Shown: positions 18,570-28,008 of the stretch, piece by piece
How the letters are laid out: each line of letters starts with the position of its first letter
Numbering within the stretch: position 1 is the stretch's first letter
Assembly: GCA_030418545.1 (NCBI GenBank)
Contig: QAIB01000001.1
Location: 124,001-188,000, forward strand
Length of the DNA: 64,000 nucleotides
Source: Xenophilus aerolatus
Lineage (GTDB): Bacteria; Pseudomonadota; Gammaproteobacteria; Burkholderiales; Burkholderiaceae_C
Reading direction: 5' to 3'
Notes under the pieces: model-generated
What the model was told of the DNA's origin: nothing
Databases searched by the model: none
Seen by the model: the letters and a program-made list of their open reading frames with translations, nothing else
Position numbers and translations under genes: made by a program

Positions 18570-21500
18570 ATGATGAATAAGTCGTATCGAACAATCTGGA
18601 ACGAAGCCCTAGGGGCGTGGGTTGCCGCCTCCGAACTTGCCACCTCCGAGGTGAAGCGGTCGAGCAGTCGCAGGGCGCTGACGCAGGTGGCAGGCCTTCT
18701 GCTCATCGCCACCGCCCCAGCCGCCTGGTCGCAGTCCGTGGGCGGCGGAGTGGCTTCTGGCGCAAACTCCACGGCGGTGTCACCGACGACGTGCGCGACG
18801 CCCGCCACCGCCGCCGGGAGTGATGCCATCGCTGGCGGCTGCGGTGCAAGTGCGGCGGCTTCCAGTTCCATCGCCTGGGGACGCGCGGCCCAGACCGTGA
18901 ACGTGGGCGATCTGGCGTTGGGCCCGTTGGCTGGAAATGGCGCCACGGCCATCTCGGCGAAACGCCGAGCCGAATGTCTTCCTGGGCAACGCCGCAGGTG
19001 CGTTCTCCTCGCAGGGTGGTGGTGTCGCGATCGGGCTGCGCGCCGGCCAAAGCCTCGTGGGCTACAACAACATGATGTTCGGCTACCAGGCCGGACTCGG
19101 TGGCAATGGCAGCTACAACGTAGGCGTTGGAGCCAACGCGGCAACAGGTATCGTGGGCGACCACAACATTGCGCAAGGCGCATTCTCCTTGCAGAACGTG
19201 CAGGGCGACCACAACACAGCAGTGGGCTCGCGGGCGGGCCAGAATTTCACCGGCACTGTGCTCGGTAAGTTCGACGACAACACGGCCATCGGCTATCGCT
19301 CGGGCCAGAATATGAAGGCGGGCGCTAATACCGCCATTGGATCGGGGGCCGGCCGCGAAATTCAGGGCGCTGCGCGCAACGAAACCTATACCGACGGGAC
19401 GGTAACGAACGGCACCTTCAACACGGCCGTGGGCGCCAATGCCGGCGCTGCCGTGAATGGCACCGACAACACGGCCCTCGGCACTTCAGCCGGCATCCAG
19501 GTCGTGGGCACGGGCAACGTCGCAGTCGGCAAATATGCAGGCCAAGGCGTGACAGCGACCGACACCATCGCCGTCGGCACCAACGCAAAGGCTGTGAGCA
19601 ACCAGTCCACCGCGGTAGGTGCAGGCGCCTCGGCGAACAATGCGAACGCCGTCGCGCTCGGGTCAAACTCCGTGACCGCAGCGGCAGTGGGCACCGCCAG
19701 CACGACGATTCTGGGTACCACCTACGCCTTCGCCGGCATCAACCCCGGCAGTACCGTCAGCGTGGGCAGCGCGGGTGCAGAGCGCACTGTCACCAATGTG
19801 GCAGCTGGTCGAATCAGCGCGAGCAGCACCGATGCGATCAACGGTTCGCAGCTGTATGCGACCAACCAGGCGATCACCAATGTGGCAGGTCAGTTGACGC
19901 ACTACTACAGCGTCAACGACAAGGGCGTGCAGGGCCCCAACTACAAAAACGACGGCGCCACGGGCAGCAACGCATTGGCCGCAGGCGTGGCCGCCTCGGC
20001 CACCGGCGCCAATGCCACCGCCATTGGCGCAAGCGCACGTGCGCTTAACGGGGGTGATACCGCGATTGGCTCCGGCTCTCGCGCGTCGGGCGGTGGCTCC
20101 GTCGCCATTGGCGATCTTGCTTCGGCCGCAGGCAGCGAATCGCTGGCCTTCGGCAGCGGCACCATCGCTGGAGGCGCGGGTTCGATGGCGCTAGGCACGA
20201 CGGCGTCCTCCTTCGGCGACTATTCCGTTGCGCTCGGGGCCTTCGCCGCTGCATGGAAAGAGAACGCCGTCGCCATTGGCATCGATGCAACCGCGAACAA
20301 TGCCAATGACGTTGCGTTGGGCTCGAACTCAGTCACGGCCGCCGCCGTGGGTACGACGAGCACCACCATCAATGGCGTGACTTACAACTTTGCCGGCACC
20401 ACGCCCACCAGCACGGTCAGTGTGGGCAGCGTGGGCGCTGAGCGCACCATCACCAACGTCGCCGCAGGCCGCATCAGCGCCACCAGCACCGATGCGATCA
20501 ACGGCTCGCAGCTGTACGCGACCAATCAGGCCATCACCGAGACGGCAGGCAAGCTGACGCACTACTACAGCGTCAACGACGGCGGCACGCAGCAGGCCAA
20601 CTACAACAACGACGGCGCTACGGGGACCAACTCGCTGGCGGCGGGCGTGGGTGCGGGCGCTGCGGGGGCAGGGGCTGTGGCTGTCGGCCAAAACACATCT
20701 GCCAGCGTCGCCGACGGTGTTGCGCTGGGCAGCTATTCCGTGGCCAACCGGGCCGCGGGGATGGCCGGCTACGACCCCACCACGGGTCTGGCCTCGACCA
20801 ACACCTCGTCCACCTGGCAGGGCACCCTGGGCGCGTTCAGCGTGGGTGACGCGGCCACCAACCGTACGCGCCAGATCACGGGCGTTGCTGCCGGCACTGC
20901 GGATACGGATGCCGTCAACGTCGCCCAGCTGCAGGCCCTGCAGAACAACGTCAACACCAGCATCAACATCGCCGCCAACAAATGGGTGACGGGCTCGCAG
21001 ACGACAACCTACGTCGCGCCCTCGGCGACCGGCGTCGAGAGCACGGCGGTGGGTTCGGGTTCCGTGGCCTCCGGGGCCAACAGCGTGGCCGTCGGGACGG
21101 GCGCGGCTGCGACCACCGCCAACAGCGTGGCGCTGGGCAACGGCTCGACCACCGGCAACGCGGTGGGCGTGAGCGGTACGACCATCAATGGCACGAGCTA
21201 CAGCTTTGCCGGGAGCAATCCGACGGGCGTGGTGAGCGTGGGCAGCGCGGGCAACGAGCGGCAGATCCAGAACGTGGCCGCCGGCCAGCTCAGCGCCACC
21301 AGCACCGATGCGGTCAATGGCAGCCAGCTGTATGCCACCAACCAGGCCATCAGCCAGGTCGCGGCCACCGCAGGTGCCGGCATCAACGTGACCACCGCGG
21401 CGACGGGCACCGGCATCGCCGTCGGCACCAGCGTGGCCAAGGTCGGTCCGGGAGGCACGGCCACCTACACGGCCGGTAACAACGTGGTCATCACGCAGAA

Positions 21501-22011
21501 CGGCACCAACATGACCTTTGCGGTCAACGACAACCCGAACTTCACCAGCGTCACGGTGGGCAACACCAGCGTCACCAACAACGGCGTCACGATCAACGGC
21601 GGGCCGAGCATGACGGTCAACGGCATCAACGCGGGCAACCAGACGATCACCAATGTCGCGCCGGGCGTCAACGGCACGGATGCGGTGAACGTCAACCAGC
21701 TCAACCAGTCCAGCGCGGCCAACCGCGCGTACACGGACTATCGCGCCGCGCAGTTGAACGATCGCATCGATGGCGTTGCGAAGAACGCGTATGCCGGCGT
21801 CGCCGCCGCCATGGCCGTGCAGATGCCGGGTACCTACGTGCCCGGAAAGACGGTGATGCGCATCGGATATGGCGTGTTCAAGGGGGAGAGCGCCGTCGGT
21901 GTGAGCTTCCGCAGAACCGCCGAAAACAATGGGTGGAGCCTGACCGGTGGCGTCGGGCTGAGCCGTGCGGGGGCAGCCGCGACGGTCGGTGCCGAGTGGG
22001 TTTTTAACTGA
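18570..22011 (+). pseudogene. YadA-like trimeric autotransporter adhesin, broken by a +1 frameshift
   Basis: Full length would be about 1,146 residues. The N-terminus is an extended signal peptide region (MNKSYRTIWNEALGAWVAAS) plus hydrophobic core ending AAWSQS. YadA/Hep_Hag head repeats (AVGSGA-like) follow, with three neck segments DAINGSQLYATNQAI or DAVNGSQLYATNQAI. The C-terminal YadA anchor is VMRIGYGVFKGESAVGVSFR...VGAEWVF. One extra A in the AAA at 18960-18962 shifts the frame: removing it restores ISANAEPNVFLGN. The signal-peptide part (frame from 18570) ends early; the passenger and anchor (open from 18937) lack a signal. It could be a real inactivation, phase variation or a read error. 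It is divergent from the two-component operon. Confidence 0.9.
19801..21354 (+). repeat. Internal repeats of the adhesin neck/stalk
   Basis: A 78-bp neck segment recurs at 19801-19878, 20461-20538 and 21277-21354. Copies 1 and 2 are exactly 660 bp apart, and flanking protein (TVSVGS.GAER.. before, LTHYYSVND.G after) also repeats. This points to a 220-residue module duplication. Confidence 0.8.
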
Positions 22012-22032
22012 CGCAACGAACAGAGGAGAAAG

Positions 22033-22233
22033 ATGATGAATAAGCAAGCAACGTTCGTTGTGCTGGTCGCCGCCATTTGGGCTCTGCAGGGGTGTTCGAG
22101 CACGCCGGGCATGGCCATCGACAAGAGCGCCGAGGCTAAGGCCGTCGCGGCCAGTCCGACTGGCACCGCTACCCCGTTGTCATTGCGAAGCTTGCCGCTC
22201 TGCGCGGCAGCCTGTGCAAGCGCTGCGTGGTAG
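22033..22233 (+). CDS. Small lipoprotein, probably 3'-truncated
   Basis: A 66-residue frame with a lipobox at ALQGCSS (Cys near residue 21) follows MMNKQATFVVLVAAIW. It begins 21 bp after the adhesin stop with a GAGGAGAA ribosome site, so it was part of the adhesin operon. Residues up to about GTATP look native. The rest is antisense to the RloB-like fragment and so comes from inserted DNA. Many such operons encode an OmpA-like lipoprotein here. I infer that this is its N-terminal remnant. Confidence 0.6.
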   Translation: MMNKQATFVVLVAAIWALQGCSSTPGMAIDKSAEAKAVAASPTGTATPLSLRSLPLCAAACASAAW

Positions 22234-22445
22234 CTCATGTGCTCGTCGCGGTCGAAGACCACGATGAGGCGGTCAAATTCCCGGGCGTGGAGGCCACGCT
22301 CCCGGTCGCCATTCTTGAAGACGGTCAGGGCGTACTCCAGCACCTGCTGCGGCTCGGTCCCGAACTGGCTGTGAAGCACTTGAACATGCGCCGTTGCCAG
22401 CCGGTAGGCGCGGCCGCGCCGGTGGTTGCGTCTGCCATCTGTCAA
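22176..22445 (-). pseudogene. RloB-like fragment, truncated at both ends
   Basis: About 90 residues match the middle of RloB-type proteins: VLHSQFGTEPQQVLEYAL, then EFDRLIVVFDRDEHMSYHAA, ending SGKLRND. The usual N-terminal block with E-G-x-x-T-E is missing, and the C-terminal half is replaced by the lipoprotein junction near 22180. The frame starts with TTG overlapping the HTH gene stop. RloB proteins occur with RloA ATPases in defence or restriction loci. The match is from memory and should be treated as probable. Confidence 0.5.
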
Positions 22446-22756
22446 GCCTGCACGGAGGTTACTGAGAGACGCTGCCGTGCCGTCTGTTCAGCTTTGGTAG
22501 GTCTCCCCCGCTTTGGCTTCGGAATCGCAGTCGCCTGCGAAGTCGGGGCGGAGGTGGGCTCTCCACGAACGTGGTGAGCGAGCCATGCCTCGACGTCCTC
22601 TATGCGCCAGAGGAGCCGTTTCGTGCCAGGAAGACGGCAAATCGGGGGCAGTGAGGTGGGATTGCGCGATGCGTCACTGCGGATGCTGGTGACCGATTTG
22701 TGGATGTATGCGGAGAGCTGTTCAACTGTGAGCAGAGCATTCATGGGGCGTGACAT
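22442..22756 (-). CDS. AlpA/excisionase-like HTH protein
   Basis: A 104-residue protein (ATG at 22756). The N-terminal half is a MerR/AlpA-type helix-turn-helix: LLTVEQLSAYIHKSVTSIRSD, then RLPGTKRLLWRIEDVEAWLA. The tail carries an AT-hook-like KPKRGRPTKAEQ. Such proteins act as excision or regulatory factors in integrated elements. It overlaps the RloB-like fragment by 4 bp and lies 0.5 kb from tRNA-Thr, a typical integration site. No integrase is present, so this looks like an element remnant. Confidence 0.65.
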   Translation of the reverse strand: MSRPMNALLTVEQLSAYIHKSVTSIRSDASRNPTSLPPICRLPGTKRLLWRIEDVEAWLAHHVRGEPTSAPTSQATAIPKPKRGRPTKAEQTARQRLSVTSVQA

Positions 22757-23229
22757 GTCCGGACCGCCCTGACGCAAGTCGGGGCAGCTCGAATGAGTCC
22801 GCGGCAGTCATGGCGCTAGTTGTCTGGTCATCGGCTCTGCCAAGCGATGACGATCTCACCATGACGGGGTTGTGCCCCATTTCGTCTTGCTCTCCCTGGA
22901 ACACTGCACTTTGTCTCCGGCCTCATCCTGACCGGTGGCTTCGTTCTCGAGGGCGATTGCCTCTCGGCATCCTTTCTTGCCACCTTGCTACATCCGCTTC
23001 ACGCAGGGCGGCTGCTGGACGGCGCGCGCCATCGGCTTGATGGGCCACGCGCAACCTGCCAGTTGCCCGTGATCCGCTAGTAGGTCTGCCGATGATCTTC
23101 TTACGTTTCCCCAGCGCAGTTGCATGATAGTGCAGACTGCGGCAATGGGTGCGCTGGCTGGCGTGCGGCTGGCTATCGTTCGTGGCACAAATCTGGCACA
23201 CATGATGTGCCAAACCGTGCTCGACAAAG
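22757..23229. other. Gene-free, lower-GC stretch beside tRNA-Thr
   Basis: No frame here has a recognisable protein; the short ORFs on both strands look random. A GGCACA-N5-TGTGCC inverted repeat is at 23195-23211, preceded by another GGCACA. Composition is lower in GC than the flanks by eye. It is best read as decayed mobile DNA. Confidence 0.5.
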
Positions 23230-23271
23230 AAAAACAACGCACTACCCTGCAAGGGCTAGTGCGTTGTTTTT
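23230..23271 (-). terminator. Terminator downstream of tRNA-Thr
   Basis: A 14-bp perfect stem (arms 23230-23243 and 23258-23271) ends in A and T runs, so it can work on either strand. It starts 12 bp beyond the tRNA 3' end on the minus strand. Confidence 0.85.
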
Positions 23272-23282
23272 ATTACCAAAAA

Positions 23283-23358
23283 TGGTGCCGGAGAGATGAA
23301 TCGAACACCCGACCTTCTCATTACGAATGAGCTGCTCTACCGACTGAGCTACACCGGC
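23283..23358 (-). tRNA. tRNA-Thr (anticodon CGT)
   Basis: A 76-nt cloverleaf with encoded CCA (TGG at 23283-23285 on plus). The anticodon stem is CTCAT/ATGAG around loop TCGTA with CGT. The D-arm has AGCTCAGTCGGTAGAGC. The T-stem has G-T wobbles and the acceptor one T-T mismatch, but overall folding is sound. Confidence 0.95.
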
Positions 23359-23383
23359 TAAGCCTGCGAGTATAGCGTATCCG

Positions 23384-24391
23384 TCAGGCGCCGGTGTGGT
23401 ACTCGGTCACGCGCTCGACCTCGTTCTTCGAGCCCAGGAACACGGCCACGCGCTCGTGCAGCTTGGTGGGCTGCAGGTCGAGGATGCGCTGCCGGCCGTT
23501 GGTGGCGGCGCCGCCGGCCTGCTCGACCAGCCAGGCCATGGGATTGGCCTCGTACATCAGGCGCAGCTTGCCGGCCTTCTCGGGCTCGCGCTTGTCCCAG
23601 GGGTACATGAAGATGCCGCCGCGGGTGAGGATGCGGTGCACGTCGGCGACCATGCTGGCGATCCAGCGCATGTTGAAGTCCTTGCCGCGCGGGCCTTCCT
23701 TGCCGGCCAGGCATTCGTCCACATAGCGCTTCACCGGGGCGTCCCAGTGCCGCATGTTGCTCATGTTGATGGCGAATTCCTTGGTGTCGGCCGGGATCTG
23801 CACGTTTTCTTGCGTGAGCACGAAGCTGCCCTGCTCGCGGTCGAGCGTGAACATCGCCACGCCGTCGCCCACGGTGAGCACCAGCGTCGTCGACGGGCCG
23901 TAGACGCAGTAGCCCGCCGCCACCTGCTTGGCGCCGGCCTGGAGGAAGTCGGCCTCCTGCACGCCGGGGTGGTCGTCGGGTTTCTTCAGCACGCTGAAGA
24001 TGGTGCCGATGCTCACGTTGACGTCGATGTTGCTGGAGCCGTCGAGCGGGTCGAACAGCAGCAGGTACTCGCCCTGCGGGTAGCGGCTGGGCACCAGGTG
24101 GATGCTGTCCATCTCCTCGCTGGCCATGGCCGCCAGGTGGCCACCCCATTCGTTGGCCTCGATCAGCACTTCGTTGGAGATGATGTCCAGCTTCTTCTGG
24201 ACTTCGCCCTGCACGTTCTCGCTCTCGGCACTGCCGAGCACGCCGCCGAGCGCGCCCTTGTTGACGGCCATGCTGATGCTTTTGCAGGCACGGGCCACCA
24301 CCTCGAGCAGAAGGCGCAGCTGCGCCGGGATGGACCCGTCGACGCGTTGCTGCTCGACGAGGTAGCGGGTGAGGGAAACTTTCTGCGCCAT
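23384..24391 (-). CDS. fbp: Fructose-1,6-bisphosphatase class 1
   Basis: A 335-residue enzyme that removes the 1-phosphate from fructose 1,6-bisphosphate in gluconeogenesis or the Calvin cycle. The metal and substrate motif [20 protein letters not shown] is near residue 110. Other signatures are [23 protein letters not shown] and [12 protein letters not shown]. Length matches class 1. It is cytoplasmic and follows pepN on the minus strand after a 200-bp gap, so it likely has its own promoter there. Confidence 0.97.
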   Translation of the reverse strand: MAQKVSLTRYLVEQQRVDGSIPAQLRLLLEVVARACKSISMAVNKGALGGVLGSAESENVQGEVQKKLDIISNEVLIEANEWGGHLAAMASEEMDSIHLVPSRYPQGEYLLLFDPLDGSSNIDVNVSIGTIFSVLKKPDDHPGVQEADFLQAGAKQVAAGYCVYGPSTTLVLTVGDGVAMFTLDREQGSFVLTQENVQIPADTKEFAINMSNMRHWDAPVKRYVDECLAGKEGPRGKDFNMRWIASMVADVHRILTRGGIFMYPWDKREPEKAGKLRLMYEANPMAWLVEQAGGAATNGRQRILDLQPTKLHERVAVFLGSKNEVERVTEYHTGA

Positions 24392-24509
24392 GGGCGGCCT
24401 CCGGAGGTCAGGAATTTGGATGTTCTTTCAGGGCACCCGTGGAACCGGCTTTGCCGGGCCACCGGGTGCGCCCCCTTCGCGGAGCAGAAGGGGGGTGAGG
24501 GGTGCGGCT

Positions 24510-24533
24510 CCAAGCCTGCAGGCGCAGGCTTGG
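24510..24533. repeat. Inverted repeat in the pepN-fbp spacer
   Basis: CCAAGCCTGC and GCAGGCTTGG pair perfectly around AGGC. It is 60 bp after the pepN stop and lacks a T-run. The rest of the 200-bp spacer (24392-24591) shows nothing else recognisable. Confidence 0.5.
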
Positions 24534-24591
24534 ACAGCCCGAACGGTCGACGCTTCTGGCGGCGGCCTCCTCGCAAGCGGCTTGGGGGTTG

Positions 24592-27288
24592 CTAGTTCGA
24601 TAAGGCTCGCATGACGACTTCGTGCGTGTCTTTGCTCAGGTCGGGCTTGGCCGCCACGCGGGCGATGGCCTCGCGCGCGGCGCTGCGGTAGGGCTCGGCC
24701 AGCTTGTTCCAGCGGTCCATGGCGCGCGCCAGGCGGGCAGCCACCTGCGGGTTGATGGCGTCGAGCTCGATTACGCGCTCGCTCCACCACACGTAGCCGG
24801 CTGCATCGAGGCGGTGGAAGGCGCCGGGGTTGCCGCTGCAGTAGCTGAAGATCACCGAGCGCGCGCGGTTCGGGTTCTTCATCGAGAAGTCCGGGTGCTT
24901 CATGAGCTGGCGCACCAGCGGCAGCACGTCGCCGCCGCGGTCGGGTGCGCTCGCCTGCAGCGCGAACCACTTGTCGATGACCAGCGCCTCGTCCTTGAAC
25001 ATGGCGTGGAAGCGTGCCAGCGCCTGCGCCGCCAGGGCCTGGCCCGACACGACCAGCGCCGTGAGCGCGTTGAAGCGGTCGGTCATGTTGCCCGCGTCCT
25101 TGAAGCGCTGCAGCGTCTTGCCCGGCCACACCGTGTCGCCCGACTCGCGGGCCGCGATGCACAGGTGCAGAAGGGCCATGCCGGCGAGCGCGCGGCGGCC
25201 CGACGACGTGGGGTCGGGCGTGTAGGCGCCGGTGTCGCGGTGCTCCTCGTAGGCCCAGGCCCAGTCGGCGGCCAGGGCGGTGGCGAGCTGGGTGCGCATG
25301 GCTTCGCGCACGGCGTGCACGCGCTGCGGGTCGACCACCTCGAGCTGCTCGGCGATGTAGCCCTCCGAGGGCAGCGTGAGCACCAGTTCCTTGAAGGCGG
25401 CGTCGAGCTGGGGATGGCGCAGCACCTCGCGCATGGCGGCCACGAAGGCCTCGCTCAGCACGGGCACGCCGGCCACGGAGGCGGGGTCGGTGATGGCCTT
25501 GACGGCGGCGCGCAGGGCCAGGCGCTGTGCCGCTTCCCAGCGGTTGAAGGGGTCGGTGTCGTGCGCCAGCAGCGTGAGCAGCTGCGTATCGCCAAAGTCG
25601 AAGTCCAGCACCACCGGGGCGCTGAAGCCGCGCAGGATCGAGGGCACGGGCTCGGCGTCGAGGTTCTCGAAGGTGAAGCTTTCCTCGGCCTGCGTGAGCA
25701 CGAGCAGGCGGGTGCCCGGCGCCGCGGCCGGTTCGCCGGCCAGCTGCACGGGCAGCTCGCGGCCGTCGGCGGCCACCAGGCCCAGGTTCACCGGCAGCAC
25801 GAAGGGCTCCTTCACGGCCTGGCCGGGCGTGGGCGGGCAGCTCTGGGCGAAGCTCAGCGTGTAGCGCCGCTCGGCGGCGTCGTAATGGCCGCGGGCGGCC
25901 AGACGCGGCGTGCCGGCCTGGCTGTACCAGCGCTTGAACTGCGGCAGCAGGCGCGCGAGCGGGCTGTCGGGATTGGCGTCGGCGATCGCCTGCGCGAAGT
26001 CGTCGCAGGTCACGGCCTGGCCGTCGTGGCGCTCGAAGTACAGCGTCATGCCCCTGGCGAAGCCGTCGCGGCCGACCAGGGTCTGCATCATGCGCACCAC
26101 CTCCGCCCCCTTCTCGTAGATGGTGACGGTGTAGAAGTTGCTGATCTCGATGTAGCTGTCGGGCCGCACCGGGTGCGCCATCGGGCCCGCGTCCTCGGGG
26201 AACTGGGCGCTGCGCAGCACGCGCACGTCCTCGATGCGCTTGACGGCGCGGGCCGAGGCCTCGGCGCACAGGTCCTGGCTGAACTCCTGGTCGCGAAAGA
26301 CGGTGAGGCCTTCCTTGAGCGAGAGCTGGAACCAGTCACGGCAGGTCACGCGGTCGCCGGTCCAGTTGTGGAAGTACTCGTGGCCCACCACGCTCTCGAT
26401 GTTGGCGTAGTCGGCGTCGGTGGCGGTGGCCTGGCTGGCCAAAACGTACTTCGTGTTGAAGATGTTCAGGCCCTTGTTCTCCATCGCGCCCATGTTGAAG
26501 TCGCTGGTGGCGACGATCATGAAGCGGTCCAGGTCCAGCGGCAGGCCGAAGCGGGCCTCGTCCCACACCACCGAGTGGATGAGCGAGTTCATCGCATGCT
26601 CGGTCTTGTCCAGGTCGCCGGCACGCACGTACACCTGCAGCAGGTGTTCCTTGCCGTTGCGCGCCTTCACGCGCTGCTCGCGCGCCACCAGCTTGCCGGC
26701 CACCAGCGCGAACAGGTAACTGGGTTTGCGGAAGGGGTCGACCCAGCGCGCGAAGTGCCGGCCTTCGGCCAGGTCACCCTGCTCGACCAGGTTGCCGTTG
26801 GACAGCAGCACCGGGTAGGCGGCCTTGTCGGCGCGCAGCGTCACGGTGTAGCTGGCCATCACGTCCGGGCGGTCGAGGAAGTACGTGATGCGGCGGAAGC
26901 CCTCGGCCTCGCACTGGGTGAAGAAGGTGTCCTGGCTCACGAACAGGCCCATGAGCTTGGTGTTCTTCACCGGGCAGCAGGTGGTGAAGATCTCCAGCTC
27001 GAAGCTGTCGGGCAGGCCGTCGAGCACCAGCTGCTCGCCCTCCATGCGGAAGGAGGCGCCCTGGCCGTTGACCAGCACGCGTGCCAGGTTCAGCTCGTCG
27101 CCGTCCAGGCGCAGCGGCTGCGGTGCCAGGTCGGCGTTGCGGCGGATCTGCATGCGGTTGAGCACGCGGGTCTTGGCCGGGTCGAGGTCGAAGGTGAGGT
27201 CCACCGTGTCGATCCACCAGGCCGGCGGGGCATAGTCCTCGCGGCGGATGGCGACCGGCTGGCCTTGTGCGTCACGCGATAGCAACAT
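24592..27288 (-). CDS. pepN: Aminopeptidase N
   Basis: An 898-residue M1 metallopeptidase that removes N-terminal residues from peptides in the cytoplasm. GAMEN occurs as MGAMENKGLNIFN near residue 265. The zinc motif HEYFHNW is near 298, with the third ligand in LKEGLTVFRDQEF. Length and N-terminus (AIRREDYAPPAWWIDTVDLT) match the gammaproteobacterial-type PepN rather than smaller M1 enzymes. Its start overlaps the HAD gene stop by 17 bp, so the two are co-transcribed. Confidence 0.96.
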   Translation of the reverse strand: MLLSRDAQGQPVAIRREDYAPPAWWIDTVDLTFDLDPAKTRVLNRMQIRRNADLAPQPLRLDGDELNLARVLVNGQGASFRMEGEQLVLDGLPDSFELEIFTTCCPVKNTKLMGLFVSQDTFFTQCEAEGFRRITYFLDRPDVMASYTVTLRADKAAYPVLLSNGNLVEQGDLAEGRHFARWVDPFRKPSYLFALVAGKLVAREQRVKARNGKEHLLQVYVRAGDLDKTEHAMNSLIHSVVWDEARFGLPLDLDRFMIVATSDFNMGAMENKGLNIFNTKYVLASQATATDADYANIESVVGHEYFHNWTGDRVTCRDWFQLSLKEGLTVFRDQEFSQDLCAEASARAVKRIEDVRVLRSAQFPEDAGPMAHPVRPDSYIEISNFYTVTIYEKGAEVVRMMQTLVGRDGFARGMTLYFERHDGQAVTCDDFAQAIADANPDSPLARLLPQFKRWYSQAGTPRLAARGHYDAAERRYTLSFAQSCPPTPGQAVKEPFVLPVNLGLVAADGRELPVQLAGEPAAAPGTRLLVLTQAEESFTFENLDAEPVPSILRGFSAPVVLDFDFGDTQLLTLLAHDTDPFNRWEAAQRLALRAAVKAITDPASVAGVPVLSEAFVAAMREVLRHPQLDAAFKELVLTLPSEGYIAEQLEVVDPQRVHAVREAMRTQLATALAADWAWAYEEHRDTGAYTPDPTSSGRRALAGMALLHLCIAARESGDTVWPGKTLQRFKDAGNMTDRFNALTALVVSGQALAAQALARFHAMFKDEALVIDKWFALQASAPDRGGDVLPLVRQLMKHPDFSMKNPNRARSVIFSYCSGNPGAFHRLDAAGYVWWSERVIELDAINPQVAARLARAMDRWNKLAEPYRSAAREAIARVAAKPDLSKDTHEVVMRALSN

Positions 27289-27946
27289 CGAGGGTCTCCA
27301 GAAAATTCGATTGGGCGAGTTCGTTGTAGTCGCGCACGGCCGCCATCACGTGGGGGCCGGCGAGTTCTTCGGGCGTGTGCGTGCTGCACACGGCCACGGC
27401 GCGCATGCCGCCACGGCGGGCGGCCTCGATGCCGAAGGGCGCATCCTCGAACACGATGCAGCGCTCCGGCGCCACGCCGATGCGGCGTGCCGCTTCGAGA
27501 AAGATGGCGGGCGTCGGCTTGCCGCTGAAGCCTTCGTCGCCGCCGACGATGGCCAGCGGCAGCGGGTCCATGGCCAGGCGCGACATCGCGAATTCGATGT
27601 TGTGCCGGTCGCCGGCGGTGCCGACGGCGATCTTCAGGCCCATCGCGGCGGCGCGCTTCGCGAAAGCGGTGAAGCCGGCCACCTCGGTGAACTGGGCGCC
27701 GAAAAGGTCGCGGTAGAGCACCTCCTTTTGGTGCACGAGCTTGACGCATTCCGCGTCGGTGAGCGGCCGGCCGAAGACCTCGCGCATGCATTCCACGCCG
27801 GTGCGGCCGGTGGTGCGCGCGAGGATTTCCGACACGTCCATGTCGATGCCGTGCTGGCGGGCGAAGGCCACCCACGACTTCGCATGCCAGGGCATGGAGT
27901 CGATCATGGTGCCGTCCATGTCGAAGATCAGGGCTTCAATGCGCAT
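27272..27946 (-). CDS. HAD-superfamily phosphatase (beta-phosphoglucomutase-like)
   Basis: A 224-residue HAD hydrolase with all four motifs: FDMDGTMIDS near the start, a Thr at AVGTAGDRHN, Lys in GFSGKPTPAIF, and FEDAPFGIEAA. The alpha-helical cap between motifs I and II is of subclass I type. It resembles phosphoglycolate phosphatase or beta-phosphoglucomutase relatives. The substrate is unknown. The ATG at 27946 precedes the motif I strand directly. It is upstream of and overlaps pepN. Confidence 0.87.
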   Translation of the reverse strand: MRIEALIFDMDGTMIDSMPWHAKSWVAFARQHGIDMDVSEILARTTGRTGVECMREVFGRPLTDAECVKLVHQKEVLYRDLFGAQFTEVAGFTAFAKRAAAMGLKIAVGTAGDRHNIEFAMSRLAMDPLPLAIVGGDEGFSGKPTPAIFLEAARRIGVAPERCIVFEDAPFGIEAARRGGMRAVAVCSTHTPEELAGPHVMAAVRDYNELAQSNFLETLDVAIA

Positions 27947-28008
27947 CGGGTTCGGGTGCTCCGGAAGGGATTGGAAGAAGAGGCGGGGAGGGTGGGCATG
28001 CGCGCCCT

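Noticed and set aside
22016-23300. Direct repeats of the tRNA-Thr 3' end as attachment sites
   Set aside because: I looked for a second copy of the tRNA 3' end near the lipoprotein junction and found none.
24622-27282. An 886-residue frame antisense to pepN
   Set aside because: The minus strand carries the clear PepN motifs. The antisense product is a low-complexity Gly/Val/His shadow.
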